This document shows positions 25,108-33,975 of a stretch of DNA of 64,000 nt, in pieces (within the stretch, counting starts at the first letter, position 1; each line of letters begins with the position of its first letter). The translations under genes and the position numbers were made by a program. The stretch is from Oligella urethralis DSM 7531 (GTDB lineage: Bacteria; Pseudomonadota; Gammaproteobacteria; Burkholderiales; Burkholderiaceae_B): positions 1 through 64,000 of the forward strand of contig NZ_AQVB01000007.1 of assembly GCF_000372065.1 (NCBI RefSeq), in the 5' to 3' direction. Below the pieces are notes generated by a model, which worked only from the letters and a program-made list of their open reading frames with translations, was not told the DNA's origin and made no database searches.

Positions 25108-25653
25108 ATGAGTTCATTTTTTCGCAAACGCCCTCCTTATGCACCGCGTGAAGCGCCAACCAAGCAAGCGGCGCAAGAGGATTTTCCGAGCGTAAGTCCC
25201 GCCACTGAGGATGTGATAGCGGATGACTATCCCGTTGTCAGTCCATCAGAGGCCGTAGAGGATTTCCCAATTGTCGGTCCGGCAGACGAGGATGCACTCT
25301 ATGACTTCGATGCGGAGATACCGACCTTAAGCCCGGCAGCAGCTGAGGTTGAAGCCGATAGCAGAGCCATTGCTGTGGAGCCTGCTCCTATGCCGGCAGC
25401 AAGCACGAAAAGAACCTTTCAGCCGAGCAATAAGTTACGCTTAGCCGAGGCACCAGCGTGGGTACAAGAGCAAGCCAAGCAAGCCGCTGAACTGTCGCAT
25501 AGCGCCTCTGATATGACTAATCGCGCTAATCACACACCCCTCCAATTACAAAATGCCATTCAAGTGATTATTAATAATGAAATGGCAGAGGCGGAAAAGC
25601 GCATTAAGCAAAAAGTACTGGCTGAATTAGCAAGCTATTTTGAAAATCGCTAG
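25108..25653 (+). CDS. Repeat-containing hypothetical protein next to holC
   Basis: The product is 181 residues, acidic and without signal peptide. The N-terminal half carries a repeated motif of the form (E/D)D(F/Y)P-x-V-x-P: EDFPSVSPATEDV, DDYPVVSPSEAV, EDFPIVGPADED, then a weaker PTLSPAAAEV. The C-terminal part (about 135-181) is a likely helix rich in Glu, Lys and Ala (NEMAEAEKRIKQKVLAELA). Burkholderiales genomes often place a DUF2486-like protein with DIPVL-type repeats at this spot, and this could be the local equivalent. That is inference from position and style only. An AAGGAA ribosome site precedes the ATG. Confidence 0.65.
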   Translation: MSSFFRKRPPYAPREAPTKQAAQEDFPSVSPATEDVIADDYPVVSPSEAVEDFPIVGPADEDALYDFDAEIPTLSPAAAEVEADSRAIAVEPAPMPAASTKRTFQPSNKLRLAEAPAWVQEQAKQAAELSHSASDMTNRANHTPLQLQNAIQVIINNEMAEAEKRIKQKVLAELASYFENR

Positions 25654-25835
25654 TTTTTTTTCATTAAACTTTCATCAATCTAGGGGAACATACTAACTAT
25701 TAGCTTGTCTATTGACACAGGTTTCAGTTTTTTGTAAGCTTTTAACACGATGTGATTTTGCAGTATTTGCCACTCAAAAGCTGTTATTATCTGCCTATTT
25801 TTAAGTTATCTATTTAGCGTTTCTTTGGAGAATCC

Positions 25836-26525
25836 ATGAATCAATATCAACAACCTACTCAGTACCAGCAGCAAAGCACCGCCGGTGCCGTGGTGCGCAA
25901 TCGTGTACTGCGTAATACTTACATGCTATTAGCCATTTCCATGATTCCCACCGTCTTCGGTGCATGGTTAGCGCTTCAGTTGGGTCTCAATCAGTTACTC
26001 AGCCCAGGCATGTCTACCATCGTCTTTTTTGCAGGCGCCTTTGGTCTGATGTTTTTAGTCGAGCGTAATCGTAACAGCGCTGCCGGTGTCGGCTTCCTGC
26101 TATTGTTTACCTTCTTTATGGGGATCATGCTCTCACGCATGCTAGGCTTTGTGCTCAGCATGAATGACGGTGCCAATTTGATTATGTTGGCCTTTGGCGG
26201 TACGGCAGCGATTTTTGCGACGATGGCTACGATCGCCAGCACCACCAAGCGTGACTTCAGCCATCTACACAAAACCTTAATTATCGGTGCGGTGGTACTG
26301 ATTGTGGCGGCTATTGCGAATATCTTCTTGATGATTCCAGCCTTGACCCTCACCATCTCGGTATTAGCAATCGTGATCTTCTCGGCCTTTTTGCTGGTTG
26401 ATATTCAGCGTATTGTACAAGGCGGTGAGACGAACTATATCAGTGCTACCCTCTCCGTTTACCTAAGCCTTTACAATATCTTTGTGAGCTTATTAAGCAT
26501 TTTAGGTATCACTAACAACGATTAA
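25836..26525 (+). CDS. Bax inhibitor-1 (YccA/YbhL) family membrane protein
   Basis: The product has 229 residues, a Gln/Tyr-rich N-terminal tail (about 1-20) and seven hydrophobic membrane segments. The family signature region is ATMATIASTTKRDFSHLHK near the middle, and the C-terminal block is FSAFLLVDIQRIVQGGETNY. Members such as YccA modulate FtsH proteolysis or ion flux in the inner membrane. Which role applies here is unknown. The gene is monocistronic, with a TTGGAG ribosome site and a downstream bidirectional terminator. Confidence 0.93.
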   Translation: MNQYQQPTQYQQQSTAGAVVRNRVLRNTYMLLAISMIPTVFGAWLALQLGLNQLLSPGMSTIVFFAGAFGLMFLVERNRNSAAGVGFLLLFTFFMGIMLSRMLGFVLSMNDGANLIMLAFGGTAAIFATMATIASTTKRDFSHLHKTLIIGAVVLIVAAIANIFLMIPALTLTISVLAIVIFSAFLLVDIQRIVQGGETNYISATLSVYLSLYNIFVSLLSILGITNND

Positions 26526-26546
26526 TTGCAGCTTGCTGTATACAAA

Positions 26547-26586
26547 AACACCGGTATCGCAACTAAGTGATACCGGTGTTTTTATT
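26547..26586. terminator. Bidirectional terminator between BI-1 and mntX-like gene
   Basis: A perfect 12-bp stem (26547-26558 with 26569-26580) has A-runs before it and T-runs after it, serving both convergent genes. Confidence 0.92.
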
Positions 26587-26589
26587 GCT

Positions 26590-27156
26590 CTAAAAGTAAT
26601 AATGCCGTAGCAAGGTCGCCACGCCTAACAACAAAAAGAGAATACAGGCGCCAATACGAACTTGTTTAAAGGGCAAGAGCTTCATCAAATATGCCCCCAA
26701 ATACACAACGGGCACATTCGCTAGCAGCATCCCTGCCGTACTCCCCACTAATACCATTGAAAAGTTCTGGTAGTTAGCGGCAAGCAGCACCGTAGCAATT
26801 TGTGTTTTATCACCAATCTCGGCAAAGAAAAACAGTATGGTAGTCGCGACCAATGCCCCCCACTGCATATACTTTTCATCGACCGCATCGTCTTTATCGG
26901 GAATTAATAACCACAGACCCACGGCAATAAAGCTAATAGTCACAATCCACGTTAGGTGAGTTTGATTAAGATGCTCGGCAATCCACATACCGAACCAAGC
27001 AGAAACCGCATGATTCAATACGGTAGCGATAAAAATACCACAGACAATGGCGGACTTACGTGCAAACACAGCAGTGAGAAAAAGAGCTAATAACTGTGTC
27101 TTGTCACCGACTTCGGCCAAGGCGACGGCTAAGAATGAGGCGATAAAAGCGTCCAA
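26590..27156 (-). CDS. GDT1/TMEM165 (UPF0016) family manganese exporter
   Basis: The product is 188 residues with six predicted membrane helices in two homologous halves. Each half carries the family metal-binding motif: LAEVGDKTQLLALFL (about 14-28) and AEIGDKTQIATVLLA (about 111-125). Bacterial members (MntX-type) export Mn2+ and guard against manganese excess. The start is TTG at 27156, supported by a TAGGAG ribosome site six bases upstream. No ATG fits. The leader holds a yybP-ykoY riboswitch, which independently supports a manganese role. Confidence 0.92.
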   Translation of the reverse strand: MDAFIASFLAVALAEVGDKTQLLALFLTAVFARKSAIVCGIFIATVLNHAVSAWFGMWIAEHLNQTHLTWIVTISFIAVGLWLLIPDKDDAVDEKYMQWGALVATTILFFFAEIGDKTQIATVLLAANYQNFSMVLVGSTAGMLLANVPVVYLGAYLMKLLPFKQVRIGACILFLLLGVATLLRHYYF

Positions 27157-27162
27157 GCTAAA

Positions 27163-27361
27163 CTCCTAAGCAGTGGGCAGATACGATACAAGACAAACAC
27201 AAAACCGCCCACTAGCAAGCCTTGTGTCTGTCTTAAGTCTCGTTAATCTGCTCGCTAGGAGCCGGTAAGCTCTCATGCGATAGATGCTGTCACCATGCCG
27301 AGATAATGGCAAATGTGTTGATGACCGCTTCGTAGGAAGATACGACTAACTACTCCCCTAA
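27163..27361 (-). promoter_or_regulatory. yybP-ykoY manganese riboswitch and expression platform
   Basis: On the minus strand the leader begins TAGGGGAGTAG and contains GCATGAGAGC, the two conserved loops of the yybP-ykoY (Mn2+) aptamer. A conserved-type ACCGGCTCCTAGC 3' end follows (aptamer about 27255-27361). The 3' P1 strand CTCCTA (27256-27261) can pair either with TAGG at the 5' end (27357-27360) or with the ribosome site TAGGAG (27163-27168), so binding of Mn2+ should free translation. Two further alternative stems exist: 27190-27202 with 27222-27234 (13 bp, one G-T) and 27172-27178 with 27207-27213 (7 bp, perfect). Confidence 0.88.
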
Positions 27362-27371
27362 GAACGCTTGA

Positions 27372-27399
27372 ATTATAGCATGTGTCAACGCTAAAGCAA
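27372..27399 (-). promoter_or_regulatory. Promoter of the riboswitch leader
   Basis: On the minus strand -35 TTGCTT (27394-27399) and -10 TATAAT (27372-27377) are separated by 16 bases, with the aptamer starting about 12 bases after the -10. Confidence 0.65.
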
Positions 27400-27420
27400 G
27401 CGCAGGTAGTCGCTTTGGAT

Positions 27421-28026
27421 TTACTCTTGATGCGCGCGCACTAAACGATGCAATGATTGAATCACATCACGGGTTTTCAGCTCGCGTTGCTCCAACTGCT
27501 CATCCAAGCGTTGTCGCATGCGCTTACGCCAATGCAGATTTTGTGCGGGATCATAGAAGTCAGGTTGCGGATCCGCGAAGCCGTAGCCGGTTTGTTCTAA
27601 TAAGGTCCACTCAAAACGACGTAACACAATATTTTCATTGAGCCCATCGGCTAGCTCACGCAAGCACTCGCTATACATATCAAAGAGTTCGGGATGCGGA
27701 TCCTCTGGGGCCAGGAACTTCAGCAATAATTCATTCATATACCAAGCCGGCATCAGCGCACGGCCTTGGATCGGGAAAAAGCCATTATATTCTGCGCGAG
27801 TCAAGGTTTTAACCTCGCCCTGCCCACTCCAACTGAGTAGTAAGGGATGAAAATGACTAAGAATCGGTCGCATGACTGAATAGGGGCGCTTTGCCCCCTT
27901 GGCCACCGCCACCACCACGCCATGCTCTTTGGCAAACACATGGGCGACCACTGAGGTTTCACTCCAAGGGTAAGCGTTAAGAAGAAAGGCCTCGGCCTCT
28001 TGTACTCGCGCCTTACGTCTACTCAT
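27421..28026 (-). CDS. recO: DNA repair protein RecO (short form)
   Basis: RecO anneals DNA strands and with RecR loads RecA on SSB-coated DNA. The product has 201 residues, starting MSRRKARVQEAEAFLLNAYP, with an N-terminal OB fold (about 10-85: ETSVVAHVFAKEHGVVVAVAKG) and a helical domain including MPAWYMNELLLKFLAPEDPH and LRRFEWTLLEQTGYG. It is about 40 residues shorter than E. coli RecO at the C-terminus, and the zinc-binding Cys cluster of some RecO proteins is absent. It is the last gene of lepA-lepB-rnc-era-recO and overlaps era by 8 bases. Confidence 0.92.
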   Translation of the reverse strand: MSRRKARVQEAEAFLLNAYPWSETSVVAHVFAKEHGVVVAVAKGAKRPYSVMRPILSHFHPLLLSWSGQGEVKTLTRAEYNGFFPIQGRALMPAWYMNELLLKFLAPEDPHPELFDMYSECLRELADGLNENIVLRRFEWTLLEQTGYGFADPQPDFYDPAQNLHWRKRMRQRLDEQLEQRELKTRDVIQSLHRLVRAHQE

Positions 28027-28912
28027 AGCCTAAGTCACGCAAAGCACCCTCATGCTCTGACCAACCCTTGCGGACCTTGATAAAGACTTCCAGAAACACT
28101 GGTTTTTCTAACATGGCGCGAATTTCTTGACGGGCTTCACTAGCGATGCGCTTCATATGCTGACCACCTGCGCCTAACAGAATGGGCTTATGCGCTTCAC
28201 GCTCCACCACCACGCAGGCATTAATCCGCACACCCTGATCATCCTCTTGCCAATCCTCAATCAACACTGTGGAAGAGTATGGCAATTCATCACCGACTAA
28301 ACGAAAGATTTTTTCACGTAATATCTCAGCAGCGATAAAACGCATGGAACGATCCGTTAGCGCATCTTCTTCAAACATAAACTCGCCCACTGGCAGGCGC
28401 TGCGCAATTTCATCTAATAAAATATCGAGTTGCGTGTCTTTTAAGGCACTCACTGGAACCACTGCATCATAGGGATACTTGGCAATCAGCTTGGCAGTAA
28501 AATCAAATAAGGCCGCTTTGTTTTTTAAAGCATCGATTTTAGAGAGCACCAAAATCACCTGCTTATTTTGTGGCAAGAGCGGTAGCATATTTTCATCACC
28601 AGCTGACCACTTGCCTGCTTCTACCACATGCACCACCACATCAACCTCAGACAAGGCCTGCGTCACCACACGGTTCATCATACGATTCATGGCGCCCCCA
28701 TGACGCATTTGGAAGCCTGGCGTATCGATAAACACAAACTGCTGATTATCTCGTGTTAATACGCCCTGTATGCGGTGACGGGTGGTTTGAGACTTGCGTG
28801 ACACAATCGAGATTTTGGCACCGATAAGCGCATTGGTCAGCGTGGATTTGCCGACATTCGGGCGTCCTACAATGGCAACAAAGCCACAACGCTGCTGATT
28901 ACTTGTGCTCAT
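28019..28912 (-). CDS. era: GTPase Era
   Basis: The product is a 297-residue GTPase that binds 16S rRNA and aids 30S assembly at the membrane. G1 is GRPNVGKST, G3 DTPGF, G4 SKID. A KH domain (about 210-295, LLGAGGQHMKRIASEARQEI) ends the protein. I set the start at the ATG of MSTSNQQRCGFVAIV (28912), overlapping the end of rnc by 14 bases, with AGGA nine bases upstream, rather than an upstream TTG. It sits between rnc and recO as in most proteobacteria. Confidence 0.96.
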   Translation of the reverse strand: MSTSNQQRCGFVAIVGRPNVGKSTLTNALIGAKISIVSRKSQTTRHRIQGVLTRDNQQFVFIDTPGFQMRHGGAMNRMMNRVVTQALSEVDVVVHVVEAGKWSAGDENMLPLLPQNKQVILVLSKIDALKNKAALFDFTAKLIAKYPYDAVVPVSALKDTQLDILLDEIAQRLPVGEFMFEEDALTDRSMRFIAAEILREKIFRLVGDELPYSSTVLIEDWQEDDQGVRINACVVVEREAHKPILLGAGGQHMKRIASEARQEIRAMLEKPVFLEVFIKVRKGWSEHEGALRDLGYE

Positions 28913-29672
28913 TTGATGGTTCCTGCTCAGTTGCAACCGGTAAACTCAATTGCGTGGCTTGACGTTCCAAGTACTTTGCTTTACTAAAATGTGGTTGCGA
29001 CAAAATAGGTTGCAGCTGCACCAAAGCTAAAGCAGCAGCCGACTGCTCAGCCTGACGACGGCTATGGCCGCTGGCCTCTGTCACAATGCCTAAGTCCTCG
29101 ACCCGACATTCAACCACAAACTCCTGGTCATGGGCTGCACCGCGGGTATCAACCACCACATAGCGTGGCAAGGCCAGACGCTTAGACTGTAAAAGCTCCT
29201 GCAAGAGGGTTTTATTATCCTTGCCAGCGGTTTTGAAATCGACACGTTCAATTAACGGCTTATAAAGACGTGCAATCACCGCCTGTGCGGTCTGAATATC
29301 CGCATCTAGATAAATCGCCCCAAACACCGCTTCTAAGGCATCTGCCAAAATGGACGGTCGTCTAAAACCACCACTTTTTAGCTCACCCTCACCTAAGCGC
29401 AGCACCTCAGATAAACCCAAGGTGCCGGACAACTCTGCCAAGGTCTGTTGATTCACCAGACTAGCACGAATGCGCGACAGATCGCCCTCATCCTCTTTTT
29501 TCAACCCATCAAAAAGTATCGATGCAATGGTGAAGTTAAGAATAGAGTCACCCAGGAACTCTAAGCGCTCGTTATTAGACTGCCCATGACTACGGTGCGT
29601 CAAGGCGCGGATTAATAACGCCTCGTTAGTAAACTGATAGTTCAGCTTGTCTTGTAATTGTCTTAAATTCAT
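28899..29672 (-). CDS. rnc: Ribonuclease III
   Basis: The product is 257 residues, a double-strand-specific endoribonuclease processing rRNA precursors and structured mRNAs. The catalytic signature NERLEFLGDSILNF lies at about 34-47, and the second acidic site is in ADALEAVFGAIYLD. The dsRNA-binding domain spans about 150-228 (KTLLQELLQSKRLALPRYVV, then ASGHSRRQAEQSAAALAL). It has an extra C-terminal tail of about 30 residues, Gln/Glu-rich. It lies 8 bases downstream of lepB and overlaps era. Confidence 0.96.
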   Translation of the reverse strand: MNLRQLQDKLNYQFTNEALLIRALTHRSHGQSNNERLEFLGDSILNFTIASILFDGLKKEDEGDLSRIRASLVNQQTLAELSGTLGLSEVLRLGEGELKSGGFRRPSILADALEAVFGAIYLDADIQTAQAVIARLYKPLIERVDFKTAGKDNKTLLQELLQSKRLALPRYVVVDTRGAAHDQEFVVECRVEDLGIVTEASGHSRRQAEQSAAALALVQLQPILSQPHFSKAKYLERQATQLSLPVATEQEPSNEHK

Positions 29673-29680
29673 CGCTAGCG

Positions 29681-30496
29681 TTAGTTAATGGATCCAATAC
29701 GATCAAAGTTAAAGCCCAAGTTCATCCACACAAAAAATGCCTTACCGACAATATTTTCCTCTGGCACAAAACCCCAGAAGCGACTATCGACACTATTGTC
29801 ACGATTATCGCCCAGAGCAAAATAATGGCCCTGTGGTACGGTACAACTTAGCTGCTCAGCCGTGTACTCGCAGTGATCCATAAAGGGATAACGAATATGC
29901 GGCCGCGCCAAGTTAGCATAAGGCAACTTCAGAATATTATAAGTCTTGCCGTCGGCCATTTCCGCAAACTGCTCCGGCGCACCACCCTGCTGCTCGGGGT
30001 TAATATAAGGCCCTAAATCCATTTGACCATAAAGCTGACCATTGACCGTGAGGGTCTTATCGTGATTATGATAGACCACGCGATCACCCGGCAGCGCCAC
30101 AATGCGTTTAATATAATCCACCTCTGGCTGTGGCGGATAGCGGAATACCGCCACATCACCGCGCTCCGGACTACCCACGGGGATAAGTTTTTTGTTGATA
30201 ACTGGAAACACCACTCCGTAGGAGAATTTATTGGCGAGGATCATATCCTTAGCTTCTAGGGTTGGCAACATCGAACCGGAAGGTATTCTAAACGGCTCCA
30301 CAATAAAGCTACGTAACACAAAGACCGCTAAAATCACCGGAAAAAAGCTATGCACTAGGTCAATAAACCAACCACGATGCTTTGCCTCAGCCTCACCGTA
30401 GGCAGCCACTCTGCGCGGCCGGAGTAAGAGCCTATCAATGACCTTGACCACGATCGCGATGATTAATAAAAGTAATAAAATTAGGGCGTAATCCAT
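29681..30496 (-). CDS. lepB: Signal peptidase I
   Basis: The product is a 271-residue membrane protease that removes signal peptides of exported proteins on the periplasmic face. Two N-terminal membrane segments (about 1-20 and 47-65) precede the catalytic domain. The nucleophile Ser is in PSGSMLPTLEAKDMIL (about 90-95), the Lys base in RYPPQPEVDYIKRIVALPGD, and the family box GDNRDNSVDSRFWGFVP is near the C-terminus. It lies between lepA and rnc, the conserved order. Confidence 0.96.
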   Translation of the reverse strand: MDYALILLLLLIIAIVVKVIDRLLLRPRRVAAYGEAEAKHRGWFIDLVHSFFPVILAVFVLRSFIVEPFRIPSGSMLPTLEAKDMILANKFSYGVVFPVINKKLIPVGSPERGDVAVFRYPPQPEVDYIKRIVALPGDRVVYHNHDKTLTVNGQLYGQMDLGPYINPEQQGGAPEQFAEMADGKTYNILKLPYANLARPHIRYPFMDHCEYTAEQLSCTVPQGHYFALGDNRDNSVDSRFWGFVPEENIVGKAFFVWMNLGFNFDRIGSIN

Positions 30497-30518
30497 GATG
30501 ATCTAGCTGCTCCGCGTA

Positions 30519-32309
30519 TTAATCCTCAACTTGTAAGATCGCTAAGAAGGCCTCCTGTGGAATATCCACGCTACCAACCTGCTTCATGCGTTTCTTACCC
30601 TCTTTTTGCTTCTCTAAGAGCTTTTTCTTACGTGAGATATCACCACCGTAACACTTGGCCAAGACGTTTTTGCGTAAGGCCTTGACGTTTTCACGGGCGA
30701 TAATCTCGGCACCAATGGCACATTGAATGGCCACATCATACATCTGTCGCGGAATCAAGGTGCGCATCTTGGCAACCACCTCGCGACCGCGTTGACGGGC
30801 GTGCTGACGGTGCACAATCATGGATAAGGCGTCAACCTTATCGCCATTAATCAAGAGATCCACGCGCACCACATCGGAGCTGCGGAACTCAACAAACTCA
30901 TAGTCCATGGAAGCATAACCGCGCGACACCGACTTCAAGCGATCGAAGAAATCCAACACGATTTCGGCCAATGGCATTTCATACACTAAATTGACCTGAC
31001 GGCCGTGGTAAACCATGTTTTTCTGAATGCCACGCTTTTGATTACAAAGCGTCATCACCGGCCCCACGTAGTCCTGTGGCATCAATAAACTCACCTGGAC
31101 GATGGGCTCACGAATATCGGCAATCTCACCCACACTCGGCATCCGTGAAGGGGTTTCAACCGTGATCACCTTGCCGTTATTGAGCTCGACTTCATATACC
31201 ACTGACGGTGCGGTGGTAATGATATCCATATCAAACTCACGCTCTAAGCGCTCCTGCACGATCTCCATATGCAATAGCCCTAAGAAGCCACAACGGAAAC
31301 CAAAACCGAGCGCCTCCGAGACTTCCGGCTCAAACATCAAGGAAGCATCGTTTAATTTAAGCTTTTCAAGCGAATCACGGAGCTGGTCGTACTCACTACT
31401 CTCAACCGGATAGACACCAGCAAATACCTGCGGCTTAACCTCTTTAAAACCTGGCAAAGGTGCTTCGGCCTCCTTGCCCACCACCGTGATGGTGTCACCC
31501 ACCTTGGCGTGTTCGAGCTCCTTAACCCCTGAGATAATAAAGCCTACCTCGCCCGCACTTAACTGCTTGCGCTGCTCTGACTTCGGTGTAAACACACCCA
31601 CTTGCTCACACAAATGGGTTTGATTGGTCGACATAAAACGCATGCGATCCTTAGGCTTAAGGACGCCATTGACAATGCGCACTAACATCACTACACCGAC
31701 GTAGTTGTCAAACCATGAGTCGATAATTAAGGCCTGTAAAGGCGCCTCGGGATCACCCTCTGGTGGATCAATTCTCTCGACAATGGCCTCAAGAATCTCA
31801 TCTATCCCCATACCCGTTTTAGCACTGGCGGGAATCGCTGCAGAGGCATCAATACCGATCACCTCCTCAATTTCGGCCTTGGCGGCATCGGGATCGGCTG
31901 AGTTAAGATCCATTTTATTGAGTACTGGTATCACCTCCACATCGAGCTCAATCGCTGTGTAGCAAGTCGCTACCGTCTGCGCTTCAACCCCCTGGGAAGC
32001 ATCCACTACCAGTAATGCGCCCTCACATGCCGAAAGCGAGCGACTCACCTCATAGGCGAAGTCCACGTGTCCGGGCGTATCGATTAAATTTAAATTATAA
32101 ATATTGCCGTCTTTGGCTTTATAGTGCAAAGCGGCCGTCTGTGCCTTAATAGTAATACCACGCTCACGCTCAATGTCCATGGAGTCTAGCACCTGAGTTG
32201 ACATCTCACGCTCAGACAGACCCCCACAACGCTGAATTAAGCGATCGGCCAAGGTCGATTTACCATGGTCGATATGGGCAATAATAGAGAAATTGCGTAT
32301 ATGCTGCAT
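30519..32309 (-). CDS. lepA: Elongation factor 4 (LepA)
   Basis: The product is a 596-residue ribosome-associated GTPase involved in translation elongation under stress and in 30S biogenesis. G1 is [14 protein letters not shown] and G2/G3 follow as [10 protein letters not shown] and DTPGHVDF. G4 is NKMDL. Domains II-V and the LepA-specific C-terminal domain ([20 protein letters not shown]) are complete, matching the usual 598-600 residues. The ATG is only 27 bases after the T-run of a terminator that ends mucD, so it needs either readthrough or a promoter inside mucD. Confidence 0.97.
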   Translation of the reverse strand: MQHIRNFSIIAHIDHGKSTLADRLIQRCGGLSEREMSTQVLDSMDIERERGITIKAQTAALHYKAKDGNIYNLNLIDTPGHVDFAYEVSRSLSACEGALLVVDASQGVEAQTVATCYTAIELDVEVIPVLNKMDLNSADPDAAKAEIEEVIGIDASAAIPASAKTGMGIDEILEAIVERIDPPEGDPEAPLQALIIDSWFDNYVGVVMLVRIVNGVLKPKDRMRFMSTNQTHLCEQVGVFTPKSEQRKQLSAGEVGFIISGVKELEHAKVGDTITVVGKEAEAPLPGFKEVKPQVFAGVYPVESSEYDQLRDSLEKLKLNDASLMFEPEVSEALGFGFRCGFLGLLHMEIVQERLEREFDMDIITTAPSVVYEVELNNGKVITVETPSRMPSVGEIADIREPIVQVSLLMPQDYVGPVMTLCNQKRGIQKNMVYHGRQVNLVYEMPLAEIVLDFFDRLKSVSRGYASMDYEFVEFRSSDVVRVDLLINGDKVDALSMIVHRQHARQRGREVVAKMRTLIPRQMYDVAIQCAIGAEIIARENVKALRKNVLAKCYGGDISRKKKLLEKQKEGKKRMKQVGSVDIPQEAFLAILQVED

Positions 32310-32336
32310 GAATTCCGAAAAAAAGCAATAAGTAAC

Positions 32337-32365
32337 AAAAAAGGCGCGTAAATTGCGCCTTTTTT
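32337..32365. terminator. Terminator between mucD and lepA
   Basis: A perfect 11-bp stem (32337-32347 with 32355-32365) has A-runs and T-runs on both sides. On the minus strand it ends the mucD message just before the lepA start. Partial readthrough could tune lepA-lepB-rnc-era-recO expression. Confidence 0.85.
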
Positions 32366-32391
32366 AGCGTTCAACCACCGTATATTGTACT

Positions 32392-33936
32392 TTATTTTTC
32401 AGGTTGAACTGCGACCCACTGCGTTAAATTATCACGTCGTATCAAGATAGCGGCATTTTTGTTTTTTGCCAAGCCCTTGACCAACTGATGATATTGTTCA
32501 ACGCTTCTAACATCCTGATCATTTAAGACGAGGATAATATCATCCACCATCAGACCAGCTTCAACCGCTGCACCTTGGACATCGGTGATGACGACACCGG
32601 CATCGTTACCTAGCAGCTGCTGTTGCGCCGGCGACAGTTCAGCCACTACCAGACCTAAACGATCGGCTGCGGTCGACTTATCCGCTGGCGACTCACGATT
32701 AGACTTAGCCGCTAAGGCCGCATCGCCATTAACCGCTTCTACCGTGATTTTTAACTCGACGGCTTTACCACGACGCCATACCTCAATGGTGGAGTCAGTG
32801 TTAGGACGGGTCTGGCCAACTAAACGGGGTAAATCCGACCATTTTTTGATGCTTTTGCCGTCAAACTTAGTGATCACATCACCAGCACGCACACCCGCTT
32901 TTTGGGCAGGACTGCCAAGCTCAACATTACTTACTAAGGCACCCTCGGCATTTGCCAAGCCAATGGCTTCAGCCACATCCTCTTGCACCTCAGAAATGGT
33001 CACGCCAATACGTCCGCGAATGACCTGTCCATTTTCCTTAAGCTGCTCAACCACCTTCATCGCTTCATTAATCGGAATCGATAAAGAAATACCCATAAAG
33101 CCGCCGGAACGAGAAATAATCTGCGAATTCACGCCGACCACCTTACCGCTCAGATCAATTAAAGGACCACCCGAGTTACCTGGGTTAACCGCCACATCGG
33201 TTTGAATAAAGGGCAAATAGTCACCGGTATCACGATTAATGGCACTCACAATACCCGCCGTTACCGTGGAATCCAAGCCAAAGGGTGAGCCAATAGCCAA
33301 TACCCATTGACCCTTTTGCAGATCATCTGAGCCGCCGATAGTTAAGGGCTTTAAGCCACCTGCCTGCACTTTCAGTAAGGCCAAGTCAGTACGCTCATCG
33401 GTGCCCACCACCTCTGCCGTCAATTCCTTACCGTCATTCAGCGTGACGATGATTTTAGAGGCTTTATCAATCACGTGATTATTGGTGATGATATAGCCAT
33501 CTTCAGAAATAATAAAGCCAGAACCGACACTGCTTGGCACCTGACGCTCGGCTCGATCGCCCTGCTGCGGGCCACGGCGATCATTATCTCGGCGCTGCCC
33601 CGGAAAACCGAAATCGGGACCGAAAAAGAAGCGGAAAATCTCCTCCATATCCTGATCCATGCCGAAGCGACCACCACTAAAACCGCGTACAGGCACAGAC
33701 TCCATGGTGCGGATATTGACTACGCCAGTCTCTGTCTTGGCCACGATCTCAGTAAAGTCCGGCAAAGCCACCAGGCGATTTGTCGTTGTTGGCACCGCTG
33801 GCGCAGCTTGATTTGCAGCTGGCGCCTCTTGCTTCACCACCGGTGAAGGGACGAGCTTATTATCTTGAGCAAGTGCCTGAGTAGCAAATAAACTCATGGC
33901 CAACAAGGTGGATACAAAGGTTTTTTTTACTAACAT
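32392..33936 (-). CDS. mucD: Periplasmic serine protease, DegP/MucD family
   Basis: The product is a 514-residue HtrA-type chaperone-protease degrading misfolded envelope proteins. The signal peptide MLVKKTFVSTLLAMSLFATQ precedes a protease domain (about 60-300) with catalytic His (IITNNHVID), Asp (ERTDLALLKV) and Ser (NPGNSGGPLID). Two PDZ domains follow (about 310-400 and 425-510). A Gly/Arg/Asp-rich linker (GFPGQRRDNDRRGPQQGD) lies in the protease N-terminal insertion. I chose the ATG at 33936 with AAGGA, not the upstream GTG. It closes rpoE-mucA-mucB-mucD and should be a target of sigma-E. Confidence 0.95.
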   Translation of the reverse strand: MLVKKTFVSTLLAMSLFATQALAQDNKLVPSPVVKQEAPAANQAAPAVPTTTNRLVALPDFTEIVAKTETGVVNIRTMESVPVRGFSGGRFGMDQDMEEIFRFFFGPDFGFPGQRRDNDRRGPQQGDRAERQVPSSVGSGFIISEDGYIITNNHVIDKASKIIVTLNDGKELTAEVVGTDERTDLALLKVQAGGLKPLTIGGSDDLQKGQWVLAIGSPFGLDSTVTAGIVSAINRDTGDYLPFIQTDVAVNPGNSGGPLIDLSGKVVGVNSQIISRSGGFMGISLSIPINEAMKVVEQLKENGQVIRGRIGVTISEVQEDVAEAIGLANAEGALVSNVELGSPAQKAGVRAGDVITKFDGKSIKKWSDLPRLVGQTRPNTDSTIEVWRRGKAVELKITVEAVNGDAALAAKSNRESPADKSTAADRLGLVVAELSPAQQQLLGNDAGVVITDVQGAAVEAGLMVDDIILVLNDQDVRSVEQYHQLVKGLAKNKNAAILIRRDNLTQWVAVQPEK

Positions 33937-33975
33937 AAAAATGTCCTTGAATACTAGTAGATAAAATATAAGCAC

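Noticed and set aside
27383-27388. TTGACA as the -35 of the Mn riboswitch promoter
   Set aside because: It is only 5 bases from the TATAAT, too close. The TTGCTT at 16-base spacing fits better.
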